DNA of 64,000 nt from Kordia sp. SMS9 (GCF_003352465.1 NZ_CP031153.1:2594987-2658986), one strand, 5' to 3'. Shown: positions 24,630-37,458, numbered from the stretch's first letter. Notes: generated by a model from the letters alone, not told the origin. Numbers and translations are program-made.

Positions 24630-24702
24630 GCGAGAGTAGCTCAGTTGGTAGAGCGTCAGCCTTCCAAGCTGAATGTCGCCGGTTCGAACCCGGTCTCTCG
24701 CT
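24630..24702 (+). tRNA. tRNA-Gly (anticodon TCC)
   Basis: Acceptor GCGAGAG/CTCTCGC, anticodon loop CTTCCAA between TCAGC/GCTGA, and T-arm CCGGTTCGAACCCGG. Confidence 0.97.
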
Positions 24703-24715
24703 CTATATATTTCTT

Positions 24716-24787
24716 GCCGATGTAGCTCAGGGGTAGAGTGTTTCCTTGGTAAGGAAGAGGTCACGGGTTCAAATCCCGTCATTGGCT
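24716..24787 (+). tRNA. tRNA-Thr (anticodon GGT)
   Basis: Acceptor GCCGATG/CATTGGC (one G-T pair), anticodon loop TTGGTAA, and T-arm ACGGGTTCAAATCCCGT. It is the second threonine isoacceptor in this cluster, 57 bases before tuf. Confidence 0.97.
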
Positions 24788-24844
24788 CATAGAATGTATA
24801 AATTGAACACTAATATATAACTAAGATTAAAAAATTATTAAATC

Positions 24845-26032
24845 ATGGCAAAGGAAACTTTTGATCGTTCCAAACCGCACTTAAATATTGGTACTATTGG
24901 ACACGTAGATCACGGTAAAACTACTTTAACAGCTGCTATTACTAAAGTATTAGCTGATGCTGGTCTTTCTGAAGCAAGAGATTTCGATACTATCGACAAT
25001 GCTCCTGAAGAAAAAGAAAGAGGTATTACTATTAATACTTCTCACGTAGAATACCAAACTGCAAATCGTCACTATGCACACGTTGACTGTCCAGGTCACG
25101 CCGATTACGTAAAGAACATGGTAACTGGAGCTGCTCAAATGGATGGTGCTATCTTGGTAGTTGCTGCTACTGATGGGCCAATGCCACAAACTCGTGAGCA
25201 CATCCTATTAGGACGTCAGGTTGGAGTTCCAAGAATCGTAGTATTCTTGAACAAATGTGATATGGTAGATGATGAAGAATTGTTAGAGCTTGTTGATATG
25301 GAAGTAAGAGATTTACTTTCTTTCTACGACTATGATGGTGATAACGGACCAGTTATCCAAGGATCTGCTTTAGGAGCATTAAATGGTGAAAAGCAATGGG
25401 TTGATACCGTAATGGAATTAATGGATGCTGTTGATACCTGGATTGAATTACCAAAAAGAGATGTTGAAAAAGACTTCTTAATGCCAATCGAAGATGTATT
25501 CTCAATTACAGGTCGTGGTACAGTAGCAACTGGACGTATCGAAACTGGAGTTGCTAACACAGGTGATGAAGTTGATATCATCGGTATGGGAGCTGAGAAA
25601 TTAAAGTCTACGATTACAGGAGTTGAGATGTTCCGTAAAATCCTTGATAGAGGTGAAGCGGGAGATAACGTTGGTATCTTATTAAGAGGTATTGAGAAAA
25701 CTGAAATCAAAAGAGGTATGGTAATCTGTAAGCCAGGTTCTGTAACTCCACACAAAAAATTCAAAGCTGAGGTATATGTATTGAAGAAAGAAGAAGGTGG
25801 TCGTCACACTCCTTTCCACAATAACTACCGTCCACAGTTCTACGTACGTACAACAGACGTTACAGGAACTATCAACTTACCTGAAGGTGTTGAGATGGTA
25901 ATGCCTGGAGATAACTTGACAATCACTGTTGACTTAATCAGCACAATTGCAATGAACGTTGGATTACGTTTTGCAATCCGTGAAGGTGGTAGAACAGTTG
26001 GTGCAGGTCAGGTAACTGAAATCCTTGAATAA
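24845..26032 (+). CDS. tuf: Elongation factor Tu
   Basis: A 395-residue EF-Tu that delivers aminoacyl-tRNA to the ribosome. GTPase motifs: [10 protein letters not shown] (P-loop), [12 protein letters not shown] (switch I), DCPGHADY (G3), NKCD (G4). Domains 2 and 3 follow, with [11 protein letters not shown] and the C-terminal [14 protein letters not shown]. It is co-transcribed with the upstream tRNAs and ends in a terminator before tRNA-Trp and secE. There is no Shine-Dalgarno; an A/T-rich stretch precedes the ATG. Confidence 0.98.
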   Translation: MAKETFDRSKPHLNIGTIGHVDHGKTTLTAAITKVLADAGLSEARDFDTIDNAPEEKERGITINTSHVEYQTANRHYAHVDCPGHADYVKNMVTGAAQMDGAILVVAATDGPMPQTREHILLGRQVGVPRIVVFLNKCDMVDDEELLELVDMEVRDLLSFYDYDGDNGPVIQGSALGALNGEKQWVDTVMELMDAVDTWIELPKRDVEKDFLMPIEDVFSITGRGTVATGRIETGVANTGDEVDIIGMGAEKLKSTITGVEMFRKILDRGEAGDNVGILLRGIEKTEIKRGMVICKPGSVTPHKKFKAEVYVLKKEEGGRHTPFHNNYRPQFYVRTTDVTGTINLPEGVEMVMPGDNLTITVDLISTIAMNVGLRFAIREGGRTVGAGQVTEILE

Positions 26033-26055
26033 TCATTTAGATTAATATAAAACTG

Positions 26056-26086
26056 AAGGTGTCCCGTTTATCGGGACGCCTTTTTA
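26056..26086 (+). terminator. Rho-independent terminator after tuf
   Basis: GGTGTCCCG, loop TTTAT, CGGGACGCC, TTTTT. It separates tuf from tRNA-Trp/secE, although partial read-through is common in this operon type. Confidence 0.9.
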
Positions 26087-26092
26087 TAGAAT

Positions 26093-26165
26093 ACGGGTTT
26101 AGCTCAGTTGGTAGAGCACTGGTCTCCAAAACCAGGTGTCGGGAGTTCGAGCCTCTCAACCCGTG
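26093..26165 (+). tRNA. tRNA-Trp (anticodon CCA)
   Basis: Acceptor ACGGGTT/AACCCGT, anticodon loop CTCCAAA between CTGGT/ACCAG, and T-arm GGGAGTTCGAGCCTCTC. It lies between the tuf terminator and secE, a conserved arrangement. Its charging level is what the trp leader peptide would sense. Confidence 0.97.
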
Positions 26166-26181
26166 CTAATAAAATCGCAAT

Positions 26182-26382
26182 ATGGCTGGTATAGTAAATT
26201 ACGTAAAAGAATCTTTCGAAGAGTTAAGAACAAATGTCACATGGACGCCTTGGGCAGAAGCACAACGCCTTACCATTGTAGTGGCTGTGTTTTCTATAAT
26301 TTTCTCATTAGCTATTTGGGGGGTTGACGAATTATTTGCTAAAGCGTTGAGCTTAGTGTATAAAATGGTATTAGGAATTTAA
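26182..26382 (+). CDS. secE: Preprotein translocase subunit SecE
   Basis: A 66-residue single-membrane-span SecE: VNYVKESFEELRTNVTWTPW is the conserved amphipathic region, and the hydrophobic segment TIVVAVFSIIFSLAIWG is the membrane helix. It completes SecYEG. It sits upstream of nusG as in most bacteria. A longer frame starting in the tRNA is ignored. Confidence 0.95.
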   Translation: MAGIVNYVKESFEELRTNVTWTPWAEAQRLTIVVAVFSIIFSLAIWGVDELFAKALSLVYKMVLGI

Positions 26383-26406
26383 TTAATCACTCACAAAAAA
26401 CTAATT

Positions 26407-26958
26407 ATGGCGGATTCTAATGTAAAGAAATGGTATGTTGTGAGAGCTGTCAGTGGACAGGAAAATAAAGTAAAGACATATATAGAAAGTGAAATTACTA
26501 GACTAGGTCTGGAAGATTATGTAGAAGAAGTGTTGGTTCCAACGGAGAAAGTAATTCAAATTCGTAACGGAAAAAAAATCAACAAAGAAAGAGTATATTT
26601 CCCAGGCTATATTATGGTGAAAGCAAATTTAGCTGGAGAAGTAACGCACGTAATAAAATCAGTAACCAATGTGATTGGCTTTTTAGGAGAAGTAAAAGGA
26701 GGAGATCCTGTTCCTTTAAGACAATCTGAAGTGAATAGAATGCTTGGTAAAGTAGACGAATTAGCAGTGAAAACTGATAATATTGCTATTCCATTCACAT
26801 TAGGAGAAACTGTAAAAGTAATTGATGGTCCTTTCAATGGATTCAACGGATCGGTTGAAAAAATCAATGAAGAAAAACGTAAGTTAGAAGTGATGGTGAA
26901 AATTTTCGGAAGAAAAACGCCACTAGAGCTAAGTTACATGCAAGTAGAGAAAGTATAA
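26407..26958 (+). CDS. nusG: Transcription termination/antitermination factor NusG
   Basis: A 183-residue NusG: NGN domain from KKWYVVRAVSGQENKVKTYI to about residue 110, then the KOW domain beginning VKVIDGPFNGFNGSVEKI. It binds RNA polymerase and couples it to Rho or ribosomes. It follows secE by 24 bases and precedes rplK by 72. Confidence 0.96.
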   Translation: MADSNVKKWYVVRAVSGQENKVKTYIESEITRLGLEDYVEEVLVPTEKVIQIRNGKKINKERVYFPGYIMVKANLAGEVTHVIKSVTNVIGFLGEVKGGDPVPLRQSEVNRMLGKVDELAVKTDNIAIPFTLGETVKVIDGPFNGFNGSVEKINEEKRKLEVMVKIFGRKTPLELSYMQVEKV

Positions 26959-27030
26959 TTGTTACATATTATATAAGTAGTACTTTTTAGCTTCCAAACA
27001 AAAAAGTGCTGCACAATTTAAAACAAGAAA

Positions 27031-27468
27031 ATGGCAAAAGAATTAAGTAAAGTAGTTAAGCTACAAGTTAGGGGAGGTGCAGCGAATCCGTCGCCACCGG
27101 TTGGACCCGCTTTAGGTGCTGCCGGTGTGAATATCATGGAGTTCTGTAAGCAGTTTAATGCAAGAACACAAGATAAACAAGGTAAGGTAGTTCCAGTTGT
27201 TATTTCTGTATACAAAGACAAGTCTTTTGACTTTGTAGTGAAAACAGCGCCAGCAGCAGTTCAGCTATTGGAAGCGGCAAAGATTAAAAAAGGATCAGGA
27301 GAACCAAACCGTAAAAAGGTAGCAAGCGTTACTTGGGAACAAGTAAGAGCAATTGCAGAAGACAAAATGGTAGACTTAAATGCGTTTACTGCTGAGTCAG
27401 CAATGAGTATGGTTGCAGGGACTGCAAGATCTATGGGATTAACAGTATCTGGAGACAAACCTTTTTAA
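27031..27468 (+). CDS. rplK: 50S ribosomal protein uL11
   Basis: A 145-residue L11: [20 protein letters not shown] at the N-terminus, an RNA-binding C-terminal domain with [15 protein letters not shown] and AGTARSMGL. It is part of the ribosomal stalk base. It precedes rplA with a 12-base gap, the universal L11-L1 pair. Confidence 0.97.
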   Translation: MAKELSKVVKLQVRGGAANPSPPVGPALGAAGVNIMEFCKQFNARTQDKQGKVVPVVISVYKDKSFDFVVKTAPAAVQLLEAAKIKKGSGEPNRKKVASVTWEQVRAIAEDKMVDLNAFTAESAMSMVAGTARSMGLTVSGDKPF

Positions 27469-27480
27469 ATCTAAGAACAA

Positions 27481-28173
27481 ATGGCACGAGTAACAAAAAA
27501 GCAAAAAGAAGCTTTGGCTAAAGTTGACAAGAATAAATTGTATTCTGTCGCAGAAGCATCAAGCTTAGTAAAAGAAATAACAAATGTAAAATTTGATGCG
27601 TCTGTAGACCTTGCTGTTAGATTGGGTGTTGATCCACGTAAAGCTAACCAAATGGTAAGAGGTGTAGTAACATTACCTCACGGAACAGGTAAAGACGTAA
27701 AAGTTTTAGCATTAGTAACTCCAGACAAAGAAGCTGAAGCACAAGAGGCAGGAGCTGATTATGTTGGATTAGATGAATTCCTTCAAAAAATTAAAGGAGG
27801 ATGGACAGATGTTGACGTAATCATCACTATGCCAAGTGTAATGGGTAAATTAGGACCTTTAGGACGAATCTTAGGACCAAGAGGATTAATGCCAAACCCA
27901 AAAACTGGTACAGTAACAATGGACGTTGCGAAAGCTGTAAAAGAAGTGAAAGCTGGTAAAATTGACTTTAAAGTTGATAAAACTGGAATCGTTCATGCAG
28001 CAATTGGTAAGTCTTCATTCTCTGCTGACAAAATTGAAGGGAATGCAGCTGAATTATTACAAACATTAATGAAATTAAAGCCAACTGCGGCAAAAGGTAC
28101 ATACATTAAAAGTATTTACATGTCTAGTACGATGAGCCCAAGTGTAGCTGTTGATCCAAAAACAATTGCATAG
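27481..28173 (+). CDS. rplA: 50S ribosomal protein uL1
   Basis: A 230-residue L1 forming the mobile stalk by the E site. [20 protein letters not shown] and [20 protein letters not shown] are the hallmark blocks. L1 commonly represses the L11-L1 mRNA; I did not identify the site here. Confidence 0.97.
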   Translation: MARVTKKQKEALAKVDKNKLYSVAEASSLVKEITNVKFDASVDLAVRLGVDPRKANQMVRGVVTLPHGTGKDVKVLALVTPDKEAEAQEAGADYVGLDEFLQKIKGGWTDVDVIITMPSVMGKLGPLGRILGPRGLMPNPKTGTVTMDVAKAVKEVKAGKIDFKVDKTGIVHAAIGKSSFSADKIEGNAAELLQTLMKLKPTAAKGTYIKSIYMSSTMSPSVAVDPKTIA

Positions 28174-28193
28174 GTAGTTAAAAAGATTTTATC

Positions 28194-28715
28194 ATGACTA
28201 AAGAAGAAAAATCAGTAGTAATAGACGAATTAACTGCACAGTTAGCTGAAAATACAAATATTTACTTAACAGACATCTCTGGGTTAAATGCTGAAGCAAC
28301 TTCAGATTTAAGAAGAGCATGTTTTAAAGGAAATATCAAACTTGCAGTAATCAAGAACACATTGCTTGCAAAAGCAATGGAAGCTTCTGAAAAAGATTTC
28401 GGAGAACTTCCTGAAGTATTAAAAGGAAACACTTCGTTAATGTTGTCAGAAACTGGAAACGCTCCTGCGAAATTAATCAAAGAATTCAGAAAGAAAAAGA
28501 AAGCTGAAAAGCCACTTTTAAAAGGTGCTTTCATTGAATCTGCGGTGTACGTTGGAGACGATCAATTAGATGTCTTAGTTGATATCAAATCTAGAGAAGA
28601 GCTTATTGGAGAAATTGTTGGATTATTACAATCTCCTGCTAAGAACGTTGTTTCTGCTCTTCAATCTGGAGGAGGAAAATTAGCTGGTATCTTAAAAACA
28701 TTATCTGAAAGATAA
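28194..28715 (+). CDS. rplJ: 50S ribosomal protein uL10
   Basis: A 173-residue L10, the scaffold of the L7/L12 stalk: MTKEEKSVVIDELTAQL, IKLAVIKNTLLAKAM and the C-terminal helix region that binds L7/L12 dimers. It precedes rplL by 66 bases. Confidence 0.97.
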   Translation: MTKEEKSVVIDELTAQLAENTNIYLTDISGLNAEATSDLRRACFKGNIKLAVIKNTLLAKAMEASEKDFGELPEVLKGNTSLMLSETGNAPAKLIKEFRKKKKAEKPLLKGAFIESAVYVGDDQLDVLVDIKSREELIGEIVGLLQSPAKNVVSALQSGGGKLAGILKTLSER

Positions 28716-28781
28716 TTTAAAAAGTACGCACTTAATAAAACAAATATTTAACAAAAACACATTATTTTAAAACGATAGAAA

Positions 28782-29156
28782 ATGGCAGATTTAAAAGAAT
28801 TCGCAGAACAGTTAGTTAACTTAACAGTAAAAGAAGTTAATGAATTAGCTGATATATTAAAAGATGAGTATGGTATTGAGCCTGCTGCTGCAGCTGTAGC
28901 TGTTGCTGCTGGTCCTGGTGCCGGAGCTGAAGAAGCTGAAGAGCAAACTGAGTTTGACGTAATCTTAAAAGCGGCAGGTGGATCTAAATTAGCAGTAGTT
29001 AAATTAGTAAAAGAATTAACAGGTTTAGGTCTTAAAGACGCTAAAGGTGTTGTTGATTCTGCACCAGCTCCAATCAAAGAAGGAGTAACTAAAGATGAGG
29101 CTGAAGGTCTTAAAGCAGCTTTAGAAGAAGCAGGAGCAGAGGTTGAGCTTAAGTAA
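28782..29156 (+). CDS. rplL: 50S ribosomal protein bL12 (L7/L12)
   Basis: A 124-residue L7/L12: N-terminal dimerisation domain, an Ala/Gly-rich hinge ([20 protein letters not shown]), and a C-terminal factor-binding domain with [20 protein letters not shown] strong hairpin with a T-run follows before rpoB. Confidence 0.97.
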   Translation: MADLKEFAEQLVNLTVKEVNELADILKDEYGIEPAAAAVAVAAGPGAGAEEAEEQTEFDVILKAAGGSKLAVVKLVKELTGLGLKDAKGVVDSAPAPIKEGVTKDEAEGLKAALEEAGAEVELK

Positions 29157-29178
29157 GCTTACCAAGCTATAGAAACTT

Positions 29179-29221
29179 GGTTTAGGTCTTTGGGAAGTGT
29201 CCCTCAGACCTAAACCCTTTT
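29179..29221 (+). terminator. Hairpin between rplL and rpoB (attenuator candidate)
   Basis: GGTTTAGGTCT (29179-29189) and AGACCTAAACC (29206-29216) form an 11-bp perfect stem with an inner GGGA/TCCC pairing, followed by CTTTTT. It probably reduces transcription into rpoBC relative to the ribosomal genes. Confidence 0.8.
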
Positions 29222-29281
29222 GTGTATATAAGCGTGAATACGTTTTATTTTATTTTATTTTAATCATAATATTGTCCATTG

Positions 29282-32200
29282 ATGTTCATAAATCAGACTG
29301 AAAGATTAAATTTCGCCTCGGCAAAACACACACCTGAATATCCAGATTTCCTTGATATTCAAATCAAATCATTCCAAGATTTCTTTCAACTAGAGACGAA
29401 ATCAGAAGAGCGTGGCGAAGAAGGATTATACAATACCTTCCAAGAAAACTTTCCAATTACAGACACGCGTAATCAATTCGTATTAGAATTTCTTGATTAC
29501 TTCGTTGACCCACCACGATACAACATTCAAGAATGTATCGAAAGAGGATTAACATACAGTGTGCCGTTAAAAGCACGTCTAAAACTGTACTGTACAGATC
29601 CAGAGCATGAAGACTTCGAAACCATCGTGCAAGATGTGTACTTAGGTACCATTCCTTACATGACTCCAAGTGGAACTTTCTGTATCAATGGAGCCGAACG
29701 TGTCGTAGTTTCTCAATTACACCGTTCTCCAGGAGTGTTTTTTGGACAATCTTTCCATGCAAATGGAACTAAACTATATTCTGCCAGAGTTATACCTTTT
29801 AAAGGTTCTTGGATAGAATTTGCAACTGATATCAATAGCGTAATGTACGCCTATATTGATAGAAAGAAAAAATTACCTGTAACTACCCTATTTAGAGCAA
29901 TCGGTTTCGAAAGTGATAAAGATATTCTTGAAATATTTGACCTTGCGGAAGAAGTAAAAGTTTCTAAAAGTGGACTTAAAAAAGTATTAGGACGTAAGTT
30001 AGCAGCTCGTGTATTAAACACATGGCATGAAGACTTCGTAGATGAAGATACAGGAGAAGTAGTATCCATCGAGCGTAACGAAATTGTGCTTGATCGTGAT
30101 ACCATCTTAGAAAAAGAACACATAGAAGAAATCGTAGAAGCTGGCGTAAAAATGATTCTTTTACACAAAGAAGAAAACCAAGCTGGTGATTATGCGATTA
30201 TCCATAATACATTACAAAAAGACCCTACAAACTCTGAAAAAGAAGCTGTAGAGCACATTTATCGACAACTTCGTAATGCAGAACCGCCAGATGAGGAAAC
30301 TGCACGTGGAATTATTGACAAATTATTCTTCTCCGATCAACGTTACAACCTTGGTGGCGTAGGTCGTTATCGTATGAACAAAAAGTTAGGATTGAATATC
30401 GACATGGATAAGCAAGTCTTAACAAAAGAAGATATCATCACGATCATCAAATACTTAATTGAGTTAATCAACTCAAAAGCGGAAATTGATGATATTGATC
30501 ACTTATCTAACAGACGTGTTCGTACCGTAGGAGAACAATTGGCACAACAATTCGGTGTTGGATTAGCACGTATGGCTAGAACCATTCGTGAGCGTATGAA
30601 TGTTAGAGATAATGAGGTATTTACACCAATCGACCTGATTAATGCAAAAACCTTATCATCTGTAATTAATTCATTCTTCGGAACGAATCAGTTGTCGCAG
30701 TTTATGGATCAAACAAATCCATTAGCAGAAATTACACACAAGCGTCGTTTATCGGCTTTAGGACCTGGAGGACTTTCTCGAGAAAGAGCAGGGTTTGAGG
30801 TACGTGACGTTCACTATACACACTACGGACGTTTATGTCCTATTGAAACACCAGAAGGACCAAACATTGGATTGATATCTTCTCTTGGAGTATTTGCGAA
30901 AGTAAACTCTATGGGATTCTTAGAAACTCCATATCGTAAAGTTGAAAATGGTAAAGTAGATATCAATAAGTTCTCATATTTAAGTGCGGAAGAAGAAGAA
31001 GGAATGAAAATTTCTCAAGCAAACATTCCGACAACTGAAGATGGAACAATCAGTGTTGATAAAATAATCGCTCGTGAAGAAGGTGATTTCCCAGTAGTAA
31101 CTCCATCAGAAGTTGACTATACGGATGTTGCGCCAAATCAAATTGCTTCCATCTCTGCATCGTTAATTCCATTCTTGGAGCATGATGATGCCAACCGTGC
31201 ATTGATGGGATCAAACATGATGCGTCAGGCAGTACCATTATTACGTCCACAATCTCCAATTGTAGGAACAGGATTAGAACGTCAAGTAGCGTCTGATTCA
31301 AGAGTATTGGTAAATGCAGAAGGCGACGGATTGGTAGAATATGTAGACGCAAATAAAATTACCATCAAATATGATCGTACAGATGATGAAAGATTGGTAA
31401 GTTTTGATGGCGACTCAAAAACATACAACCTTATCAAATTCCGTAAAACGAATCAAAGTACGTCCATCAACTTAAAGCCAATTGTAAGAAGAGGCGACCG
31501 AGTGAAAAAAGGACAAGTACTTTGTGAAGGATACGCAACTCAAAAAGGAGAATTGGCACTTGGACGTAACATGAAAGTTGCCTTCATGCCTTGGAAAGGA
31601 TATAACTTTGAAGATGCCATTGTAATCTCTGAAAAAGTAGTACGTGAAGATATCTTTACGTCTATTCACATTGATGAATATTCAATGGACGTAAGAGATA
31701 CAAAACTAGGAGCTGAAGAATTAACCAACGACATTCCAAACGTTTCGGAAGAAGCTACCAAAGATTTGGACGAACACGGAATGATCAGAATTGGAGCTGA
31801 AGTAAAACCTGGCGACATCCTAATAGGTAAAATTACACCAAAAGGAGAATCAGATCCTACACCAGAAGAAAAATTATTGCGTGCTATCTTTGGAGATAAA
31901 GCTGGTGATGTAAAAGATGCTTCATTAAAAGCATCACCATCTTTACACGGAGTTGTGATCAATAAGAAATTATTCTCAAGAGCAATCAAAGACAAACGTA
32001 AAAGAGCAAAAGATAAAGAAGAAATCGCATCTTTAGAATTGGAATACACTTCTAAATTTGAAGAATTGCGAGGCATCTTAATCGAGAAGTTATTCACGAT
32101 TGTCAATGGAAAAACTTCGCAAGGAGTTCAAAATGATTTGGGTGAAGAAGTATTGCCAAAAGGGAAAAAGTTTACCTTAAAAATGTTGAATGCAGTAGAA

Positions 32201-33091
32201 GATTACGCGCATTTAACTGGAGGAACTTGGACTACGGACGATGCTACTAATAGTGCTGTTGCAGATTTAGTACACAACTATAAAATCAAACTTAATGACC
32301 TTCAAGGAGCATTAAGAAGAGATAAATTTACCATCTCTGTTGGTGACGAATTGCCAGCGGGAATCTTAAAACTTGCAAAAGTATACATCGCGAAAAAGCG
32401 TAAGTTAAAAGTAGGTGATAAAATGGCAGGACGTCACGGTAACAAAGGTATCGTAGCGCGTATCGTTCGTCAAGAAGATATGCCATTCTTAGAAGATGGA
32501 ACGCCAGTTGATATTGTATTAAATCCATTAGGTGTACCTTCTCGTATGAATATCGGTCAGATTTATGAAACGGTACTAGGATGGGCAGGAGAAAAACTAG
32601 ATCGTAAATATGCAACACCAATCTTTGATGGTGCCTCTTTAGATCAGATCAACGAAATCACTGACGAAGCAGGAATTCCAAGATTTGGACATACCTACTT
32701 ATACGACGGTGGAACAGGAGAGCGCTTTGATCAACCTGCAACAGTAGGGATTATTTACATGCTGAAACTAGGTCACATGGTAGATGACAAAATGCACGCA
32801 CGTTCTATTGGACCATACTCATTAATTACGCAGCAACCATTAGGTGGTAAAGCACAATTTGGAGGTCAGCGTTTTGGAGAAATGGAAGTTTGGGCACTAG
32901 AAGCATACGGTGCATCTAGTACACTTAGAGAAATATTGACTGTGAAATCAGATGACGTAATTGGTAGAGCTAAAACATACGAAGCAATCGTAAAAGGTGA
33001 ATCAATGCCAGAACCAGGATTACCAGAATCATTCAATGTATTAATGCATGAATTGAAAGGTCTTGGATTAGACATCAGATTAGAAGAATAA
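29282..33091 (+). CDS. rpoB: DNA-directed RNA polymerase subunit beta
   Basis: A 1269-residue beta subunit. I use the ATG at 29282 ([20 protein letters not shown]); a TTG one codon earlier is less likely. Conserved blocks: [11 protein letters not shown] (near residue 141), the rifampicin region [17 protein letters not shown] with [19 protein letters not shown]-like [11 protein letters not shown], and GRHGNKG near the C-terminal half. It precedes rpoC by 68 bases, with a hairpin in the gap. Confidence 0.98.
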   Translation: MFINQTERLNFASAKHTPEYPDFLDIQIKSFQDFFQLETKSEERGEEGLYNTFQENFPITDTRNQFVLEFLDYFVDPPRYNIQECIERGLTYSVPLKARLKLYCTDPEHEDFETIVQDVYLGTIPYMTPSGTFCINGAERVVVSQLHRSPGVFFGQSFHANGTKLYSARVIPFKGSWIEFATDINSVMYAYIDRKKKLPVTTLFRAIGFESDKDILEIFDLAEEVKVSKSGLKKVLGRKLAARVLNTWHEDFVDEDTGEVVSIERNEIVLDRDTILEKEHIEEIVEAGVKMILLHKEENQAGDYAIIHNTLQKDPTNSEKEAVEHIYRQLRNAEPPDEETARGIIDKLFFSDQRYNLGGVGRYRMNKKLGLNIDMDKQVLTKEDIITIIKYLIELINSKAEIDDIDHLSNRRVRTVGEQLAQQFGVGLARMARTIRERMNVRDNEVFTPIDLINAKTLSSVINSFFGTNQLSQFMDQTNPLAEITHKRRLSALGPGGLSRERAGFEVRDVHYTHYGRLCPIETPEGPNIGLISSLGVFAKVNSMGFLETPYRKVENGKVDINKFSYLSAEEEEGMKISQANIPTTEDGTISVDKIIAREEGDFPVVTPSEVDYTDVAPNQIASISASLIPFLEHDDANRALMGSNMMRQAVPLLRPQSPIVGTGLERQVASDSRVLVNAEGDGLVEYVDANKITIKYDRTDDERLVSFDGDSKTYNLIKFRKTNQSTSINLKPIVRRGDRVKKGQVLCEGYATQKGELALGRNMKVAFMPWKGYNFEDAIVISEKVVREDIFTSIHIDEYSMDVRDTKLGAEELTNDIPNVSEEATKDLDEHGMIRIGAEVKPGDILIGKITPKGESDPTPEEKLLRAIFGDKAGDVKDASLKASPSLHGVVINKKLFSRAIKDKRKRAKDKEEIASLELEYTSKFEELRGILIEKLFTIVNGKTSQGVQNDLGEEVLPKGKKFTLKMLNAVEDYAHLTGGTWTTDDATNSAVADLVHNYKIKLNDLQGALRRDKFTISVGDELPAGILKLAKVYIAKKRKLKVGDKMAGRHGNKGIVARIVRQEDMPFLEDGTPVDIVLNPLGVPSRMNIGQIYETVLGWAGEKLDRKYATPIFDGASLDQINEITDEAGIPRFGHTYLYDGGTGERFDQPATVGIIYMLKLGHMVDDKMHARSIGPYSLITQQPLGGKAQFGGQRFGEMEVWALEAYGASSTLREILTVKSDDVIGRAKTYEAIVKGESMPEPGLPESFNVLMHELKGLGLDIRLEE

Positions 33092-33100
33092 AATAAAAAC

Positions 33101-33125
33101 GCCGTGTCACTTTCAGTGGTGCGGC
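33101..33125 (+). other. Hairpin between rpoB and rpoC
   Basis: GCCGTGTCACT, loop TTC, AGTGGTGCGGC forms a stem with central G-T pairs. No T-run follows, so it is more likely an RNA-processing or stability element than a terminator. Confidence 0.4.
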
Positions 33126-33159
33126 TACTAGTACACATAATTCATTATCACCCATTAAT

Positions 33160-36100
33160 ATGGCAAGAAATAAAGATAAGAATACTGTAAAGAGATTTAA
33201 TAAAATCTCAATAGGGTTAGCCTCTCCGGAGTCTATTTTAGCAGCTTCTAAAGGAGAAGTGTTAAAGCCCGAAACAATTAACTATCGTACACACAAACCA
33301 GAGCGTGACGGACTTTTCTGTGAGCGTATCTTTGGTCCTGTAAAGGATTACGAATGTGCTTGTGGTAAATACAAGAGAATTCGTTACAAAGGAATCGTTT
33401 GTGATAGATGTGGTGTTGAAGTAACAGAAAAGAAAGTACGAAGAGACAGAGTTGGTCACATCAACTTGGTGGTGCCTGTAGCACATATTTGGTATTTCCG
33501 TTCTTTACCAAACAAAATAGGATACCTTTTAGGATTACCTTCTAAGAAATTAGACATGATCATATACTACGAACGTTACGTAGTAATTCAGCCAGGTGAT
33601 GCTAAAAATGAAGCTGGAGAACCAGTTCAAAAAATGGATTTCTTAACGGAAGAAGAATACTTAAATATTCTTGAGTCACTTCCGCAAGAAAACTTATACT
33701 TAGACGATACAGACCCTAACAAGTTTATCGCTAAGATGGGTGCTGAATGTTTAATTGAATTGTTATCAAGAATTGATTTAGACCAGTTATCATTCGACCT
33801 AAGACACAAAGCAAATAACGAAACTTCGAAGCAACGTAAAACGGAAGCGTTAAAGCGTTTGCAAGTGGTTGAATCTTTACGTGACGCGAACAAAAATCGT
33901 GAAAACCGTCCAGAATGGATGATCATGAAAGTTGTGCCTGTAATTCCACCAGAATTACGTCCGTTAGTACCATTAGATGGTGGTCGTTTCGCAACGTCTG
34001 ACTTAAATGATTTATACCGTAGAGTAATTATCCGTAATAATCGTTTAAAAAGGTTGATGGAGATCAAAGCTCCAGAAGTAATCTTACGTAACGAGAAGCG
34101 TATGCTTCAAGAATCGGTAGATTCATTGTTCGATAACACGCGTAAATCATCAGCAGTAAAAACAGATTCTAACAGACCATTAAAATCATTATCGGATTCC
34201 TTAAAAGGGAAGCAAGGACGTTTCCGTCAAAACTTACTTGGTAAGCGTGTCGATTATTCAGCACGTTCGGTAATTGTGGTTGGTCCAGAATTAAAATTAT
34301 ACGAATGTGGATTGCCTAAAAACATGGCAGCAGAATTGTACAAGCCTTTTGTAATTCGTAAATTAATTGAAAGAGGTATTGTAAAAACTGTAAAATCTGC
34401 AAAGAAAATTATAGACAAAAAAGAGCCTGTTGTTTGGGATATTTTGGATAACGTTATTAAAGGACATCCAGTATTACTAAACCGTGCGCCAACGCTTCAC
34501 CGATTAGGAATTCAGGCTTTCCAGCCAAAACTTATTGAAGGAAAAGCGATTCAGTTACACCCATTAGCGTGTACAGCCTTTAACGCCGATTTTGATGGTG
34601 ACCAAATGGCGGTGCATTTACCATTAGGGCCAGAAGCAATCTTAGAAGCACAATTATTAATGTTGGCTTCTCAAAACATTCTGAATCCTGCAAATGGTTC
34701 GCCAATTACGGTACCTTCTCAAGATATGGTATTAGGTTTATACTATATGACGAAGTTGCGTAAATCTACTCCTGAGCGTAAAATCAAAGGAGAAGGGTTA
34801 ACGTTCTACTCTGCGGAAGAAGTAGTAATGGCATATAACGAGAAAAAAATTGAGTTGAATGCTTCTATGAAAATTAGAGCGATTGACTTTAATGATGAAG
34901 GAGAATTAGTTCCGCAAATAATTGAAACAACTGTGGGACGTGTACTTTTCAACGAAAAAGTACCGCCACAAGCAGGATATATCAATGAAGTATTGACGAA
35001 AAAATCGTTGCGTACTATTATTGGTAAAGTTTTGAGGTTGACAGACATTCCAACAACGTCTAATTTCTTAGATGAAATCAAAGGACTTGGATACGGGTTT
35101 GCCTTTAGAGGTGGATTGTCATTCAGCTTAGGAGATATCATCATTCCAAAAGAAAAGCAAGAATTAATTGACATCGCTAACAAAGAGGTAGATACCATTA
35201 CCATGAACTATAACATGGGATTAATTACCAACAACGAGCGTTACAATCAGGTAATTGACAAATGGACAACGACCAATGCAAACTTGACAGAGTTGTCAAT
35301 GAAACACATTAGTGAAGATCAACAAGGATTTAACTCTGTGTATATGATGCTTGATTCTGGTGCGCGTGGTTCGAAAGAGCAAATTCGTCAGTTAACAGGA
35401 ATGCGTGGATTGATGGCGAAGCCTAAAAAATCAACCGCAGGTGGTGGAGAAATTATTGAAAATCCAATTCTTTCTAACTTTAAAGAAGGATTATCAATCT
35501 TAGAATACTTTATCTCTACACACGGTGCGCGTAAAGGTTTAGCGGATACGGCATTAAAAACAGCCGATGCAGGATACTTAACACGTCGTTTAGTAGACGT
35601 TTCGCAAGATGTAATTGTGAACATTCACGATTGTGAAACATTACGAGGCGTAGAAGTAAAAGCATTAAAGAAAAGTGAAGAAGTAGTTGAGAAGTTAAAA
35701 GAACGTATCTTAGGTAGAGTTTCGCTACAAGATGTATACAATCCATTAACGGAAGAAATACTAGTAGAAGCTGGACAAGAAATTTCAGAAGAAATTGCAG
35801 AAGCTATCGAAGATTCTCCAGTAGAATCTGTAGAAGTGCGTTCGCCACTTACGTGTGAAGCACCAAAAGGAATCTGTGCTAAATGTTACGGACGTAACCT
35901 TTCTACCAACAAAATGGTTCAAATTGGAGAAGCTGTTGGCGTTGTTGCTGCACAATCTATTGGTGAACCTGGTACGCAGTTAACGCTTCGTACATTCCAC
36001 ATGGGAGGAACTGCGAGTAACATTTCTGAAGAAAACCAATTGAAAGCTAAATTTGCAGGTGTTGCGGAAATCGAAGAATTGAAAACAGTTCAAGGTGAAG

Positions 36101-37458
36101 TAGCAGATGGAAAAATAGGTGACATTGTCATTTCTCGTACCTCTGAAATTAAAGTAATTGATAAGAAAACAGGAATTACTTTAAGTACAAATAACATTCC
36201 TTACGGATCTACCATTTTTGTGAAAAACGGAGATACAATCCAAAAAGATCAAGCTATTTGTCAGTGGGATCCATATAATGGTGTAATTATCTCTGAGTTT
36301 GCTGGTAAAATCCAGTACGAAAACGTGGAGCAAGGTGTTACCTTCCAAGTAGAGATTGATGAGCAAACAGGATTCCAAGAAAAAGTAATTTCTGAATCAA
36401 GAAATAAAAAATTAATTCCAACACTTCACATTTTAAATAGTAAAGGTGAAATTCAACGTTCATACAACTTACCAGTAGGTTCTCACTTAATGGTAGACGA
36501 TAATGAAAAGATAAAAGTTGGTAAAATTTTAGTAAAAATACCGCGTAAATCTGCAAAATCTGGAGATATTACAGGAGGTTTACCACGTGTAACAGAATTG
36601 TTTGAAGCGCGTAACCCTTCAAATCCAGCAGTAGTGTCTGAGATTGATGGTGTAGTTTCTTTTGGTAAAATTAAAAGAGGTAACCGCGAGATCATTGTAG
36701 AGTCTAAATTTGGTGACATCAGAAAGTATTTAGTAAAACTTTCCAACCAAATCCTAGTACAGGAAAATGATTATGTACGTGCAGGAATGCCGTTATCGGA
36801 TGGTTCTATTACGCCAAACGACATCTTAAATATCAAAGGGCCTTCTGCGGTACAGCAGTATTTAGTTAATGAAGTACAAGAAGTATATCGTTTGCAAGGT
36901 GTGAAAATTAATGACAAACACTTTGAGGTGATTGTGCGTCAAATGATGCGTAAAGTACGAATTGGAGATCCAGGAGATACCATCTTCTTAGAAAACCAAC
37001 TCATTCACAAGTCAGATTTCATTAGAGAAAACGACAATCTTTACGGTCAAAAAGTAGTAGAAGACGCAGGTGAATCAGAAAACTTTAAAGCAGGACAAAT
37101 CGTTTCTCCAAGAGAATTGAGAGATGAAAACTCTGTATTGAGAAGGGCTGATAAAAACTTAGTATCTGCAAGAGACGTAGTGCCAGCAACGGCAACACCA
37201 ATCTTACAAGGTATTACAAGAGCGTCGTTACAAACGAAATCATTTATCTCTGCGGCATCGTTCCAAGAAACTACAAAAGTACTGAACGAAGCAGCGGTAA
37301 GCGGTAAAGTAGATTCATTAGAAGGATTAAAAGAAAATGTAATTGTTGGACATAAAATTCCAGCAGGAACAGGAATGCGTAAGTACGATGATATCATTGT
37401 AGGTTCGAAAGAAGAATACAACGAAATCATGGCGGCGAAGCATGAAATAAACTTTTAA
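33160..37458 (+). CDS. rpoC: DNA-directed RNA polymerase subunit beta'
   Basis: A 1432-residue beta' subunit. Zinc site 1 is [20 protein letters not shown]; the catalytic Mg loop [12 protein letters not shown] has its three aspartates at 477, 479 and 481. Zinc site 2 includes [16 protein letters not shown]; the trigger-loop region includes [18 protein letters not shown]. Its stop codon overlaps the start of the DUF3467 gene (TAATG). Confidence 0.98.
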   Translation: MARNKDKNTVKRFNKISIGLASPESILAASKGEVLKPETINYRTHKPERDGLFCERIFGPVKDYECACGKYKRIRYKGIVCDRCGVEVTEKKVRRDRVGHINLVVPVAHIWYFRSLPNKIGYLLGLPSKKLDMIIYYERYVVIQPGDAKNEAGEPVQKMDFLTEEEYLNILESLPQENLYLDDTDPNKFIAKMGAECLIELLSRIDLDQLSFDLRHKANNETSKQRKTEALKRLQVVESLRDANKNRENRPEWMIMKVVPVIPPELRPLVPLDGGRFATSDLNDLYRRVIIRNNRLKRLMEIKAPEVILRNEKRMLQESVDSLFDNTRKSSAVKTDSNRPLKSLSDSLKGKQGRFRQNLLGKRVDYSARSVIVVGPELKLYECGLPKNMAAELYKPFVIRKLIERGIVKTVKSAKKIIDKKEPVVWDILDNVIKGHPVLLNRAPTLHRLGIQAFQPKLIEGKAIQLHPLACTAFNADFDGDQMAVHLPLGPEAILEAQLLMLASQNILNPANGSPITVPSQDMVLGLYYMTKLRKSTPERKIKGEGLTFYSAEEVVMAYNEKKIELNASMKIRAIDFNDEGELVPQIIETTVGRVLFNEKVPPQAGYINEVLTKKSLRTIIGKVLRLTDIPTTSNFLDEIKGLGYGFAFRGGLSFSLGDIIIPKEKQELIDIANKEVDTITMNYNMGLITNNERYNQVIDKWTTTNANLTELSMKHISEDQQGFNSVYMMLDSGARGSKEQIRQLTGMRGLMAKPKKSTAGGGEIIENPILSNFKEGLSILEYFISTHGARKGLADTALKTADAGYLTRRLVDVSQDVIVNIHDCETLRGVEVKALKKSEEVVEKLKERILGRVSLQDVYNPLTEEILVEAGQEISEEIAEAIEDSPVESVEVRSPLTCEAPKGICAKCYGRNLSTNKMVQIGEAVGVVAAQSIGEPGTQLTLRTFHMGGTASNISEENQLKAKFAGVAEIEELKTVQGEVADGKIGDIVISRTSEIKVIDKKTGITLSTNNIPYGSTIFVKNGDTIQKDQAICQWDPYNGVIISEFAGKIQYENVEQGVTFQVEIDEQTGFQEKVISESRNKKLIPTLHILNSKGEIQRSYNLPVGSHLMVDDNEKIKVGKILVKIPRKSAKSGDITGGLPRVTELFEARNPSNPAVVSEIDGVVSFGKIKRGNREIIVESKFGDIRKYLVKLSNQILVQENDYVRAGMPLSDGSITPNDILNIKGPSAVQQYLVNEVQEVYRLQGVKINDKHFEVIVRQMMRKVRIGDPGDTIFLENQLIHKSDFIRENDNLYGQKVVEDAGESENFKAGQIVSPRELRDENSVLRRADKNLVSARDVVPATATPILQGITRASLQTKSFISAASFQETTKVLNEAAVSGKVDSLEGLKENVIVGHKIPAGTGMRKYDDIIVGSKEEYNEIMAAKHEINF

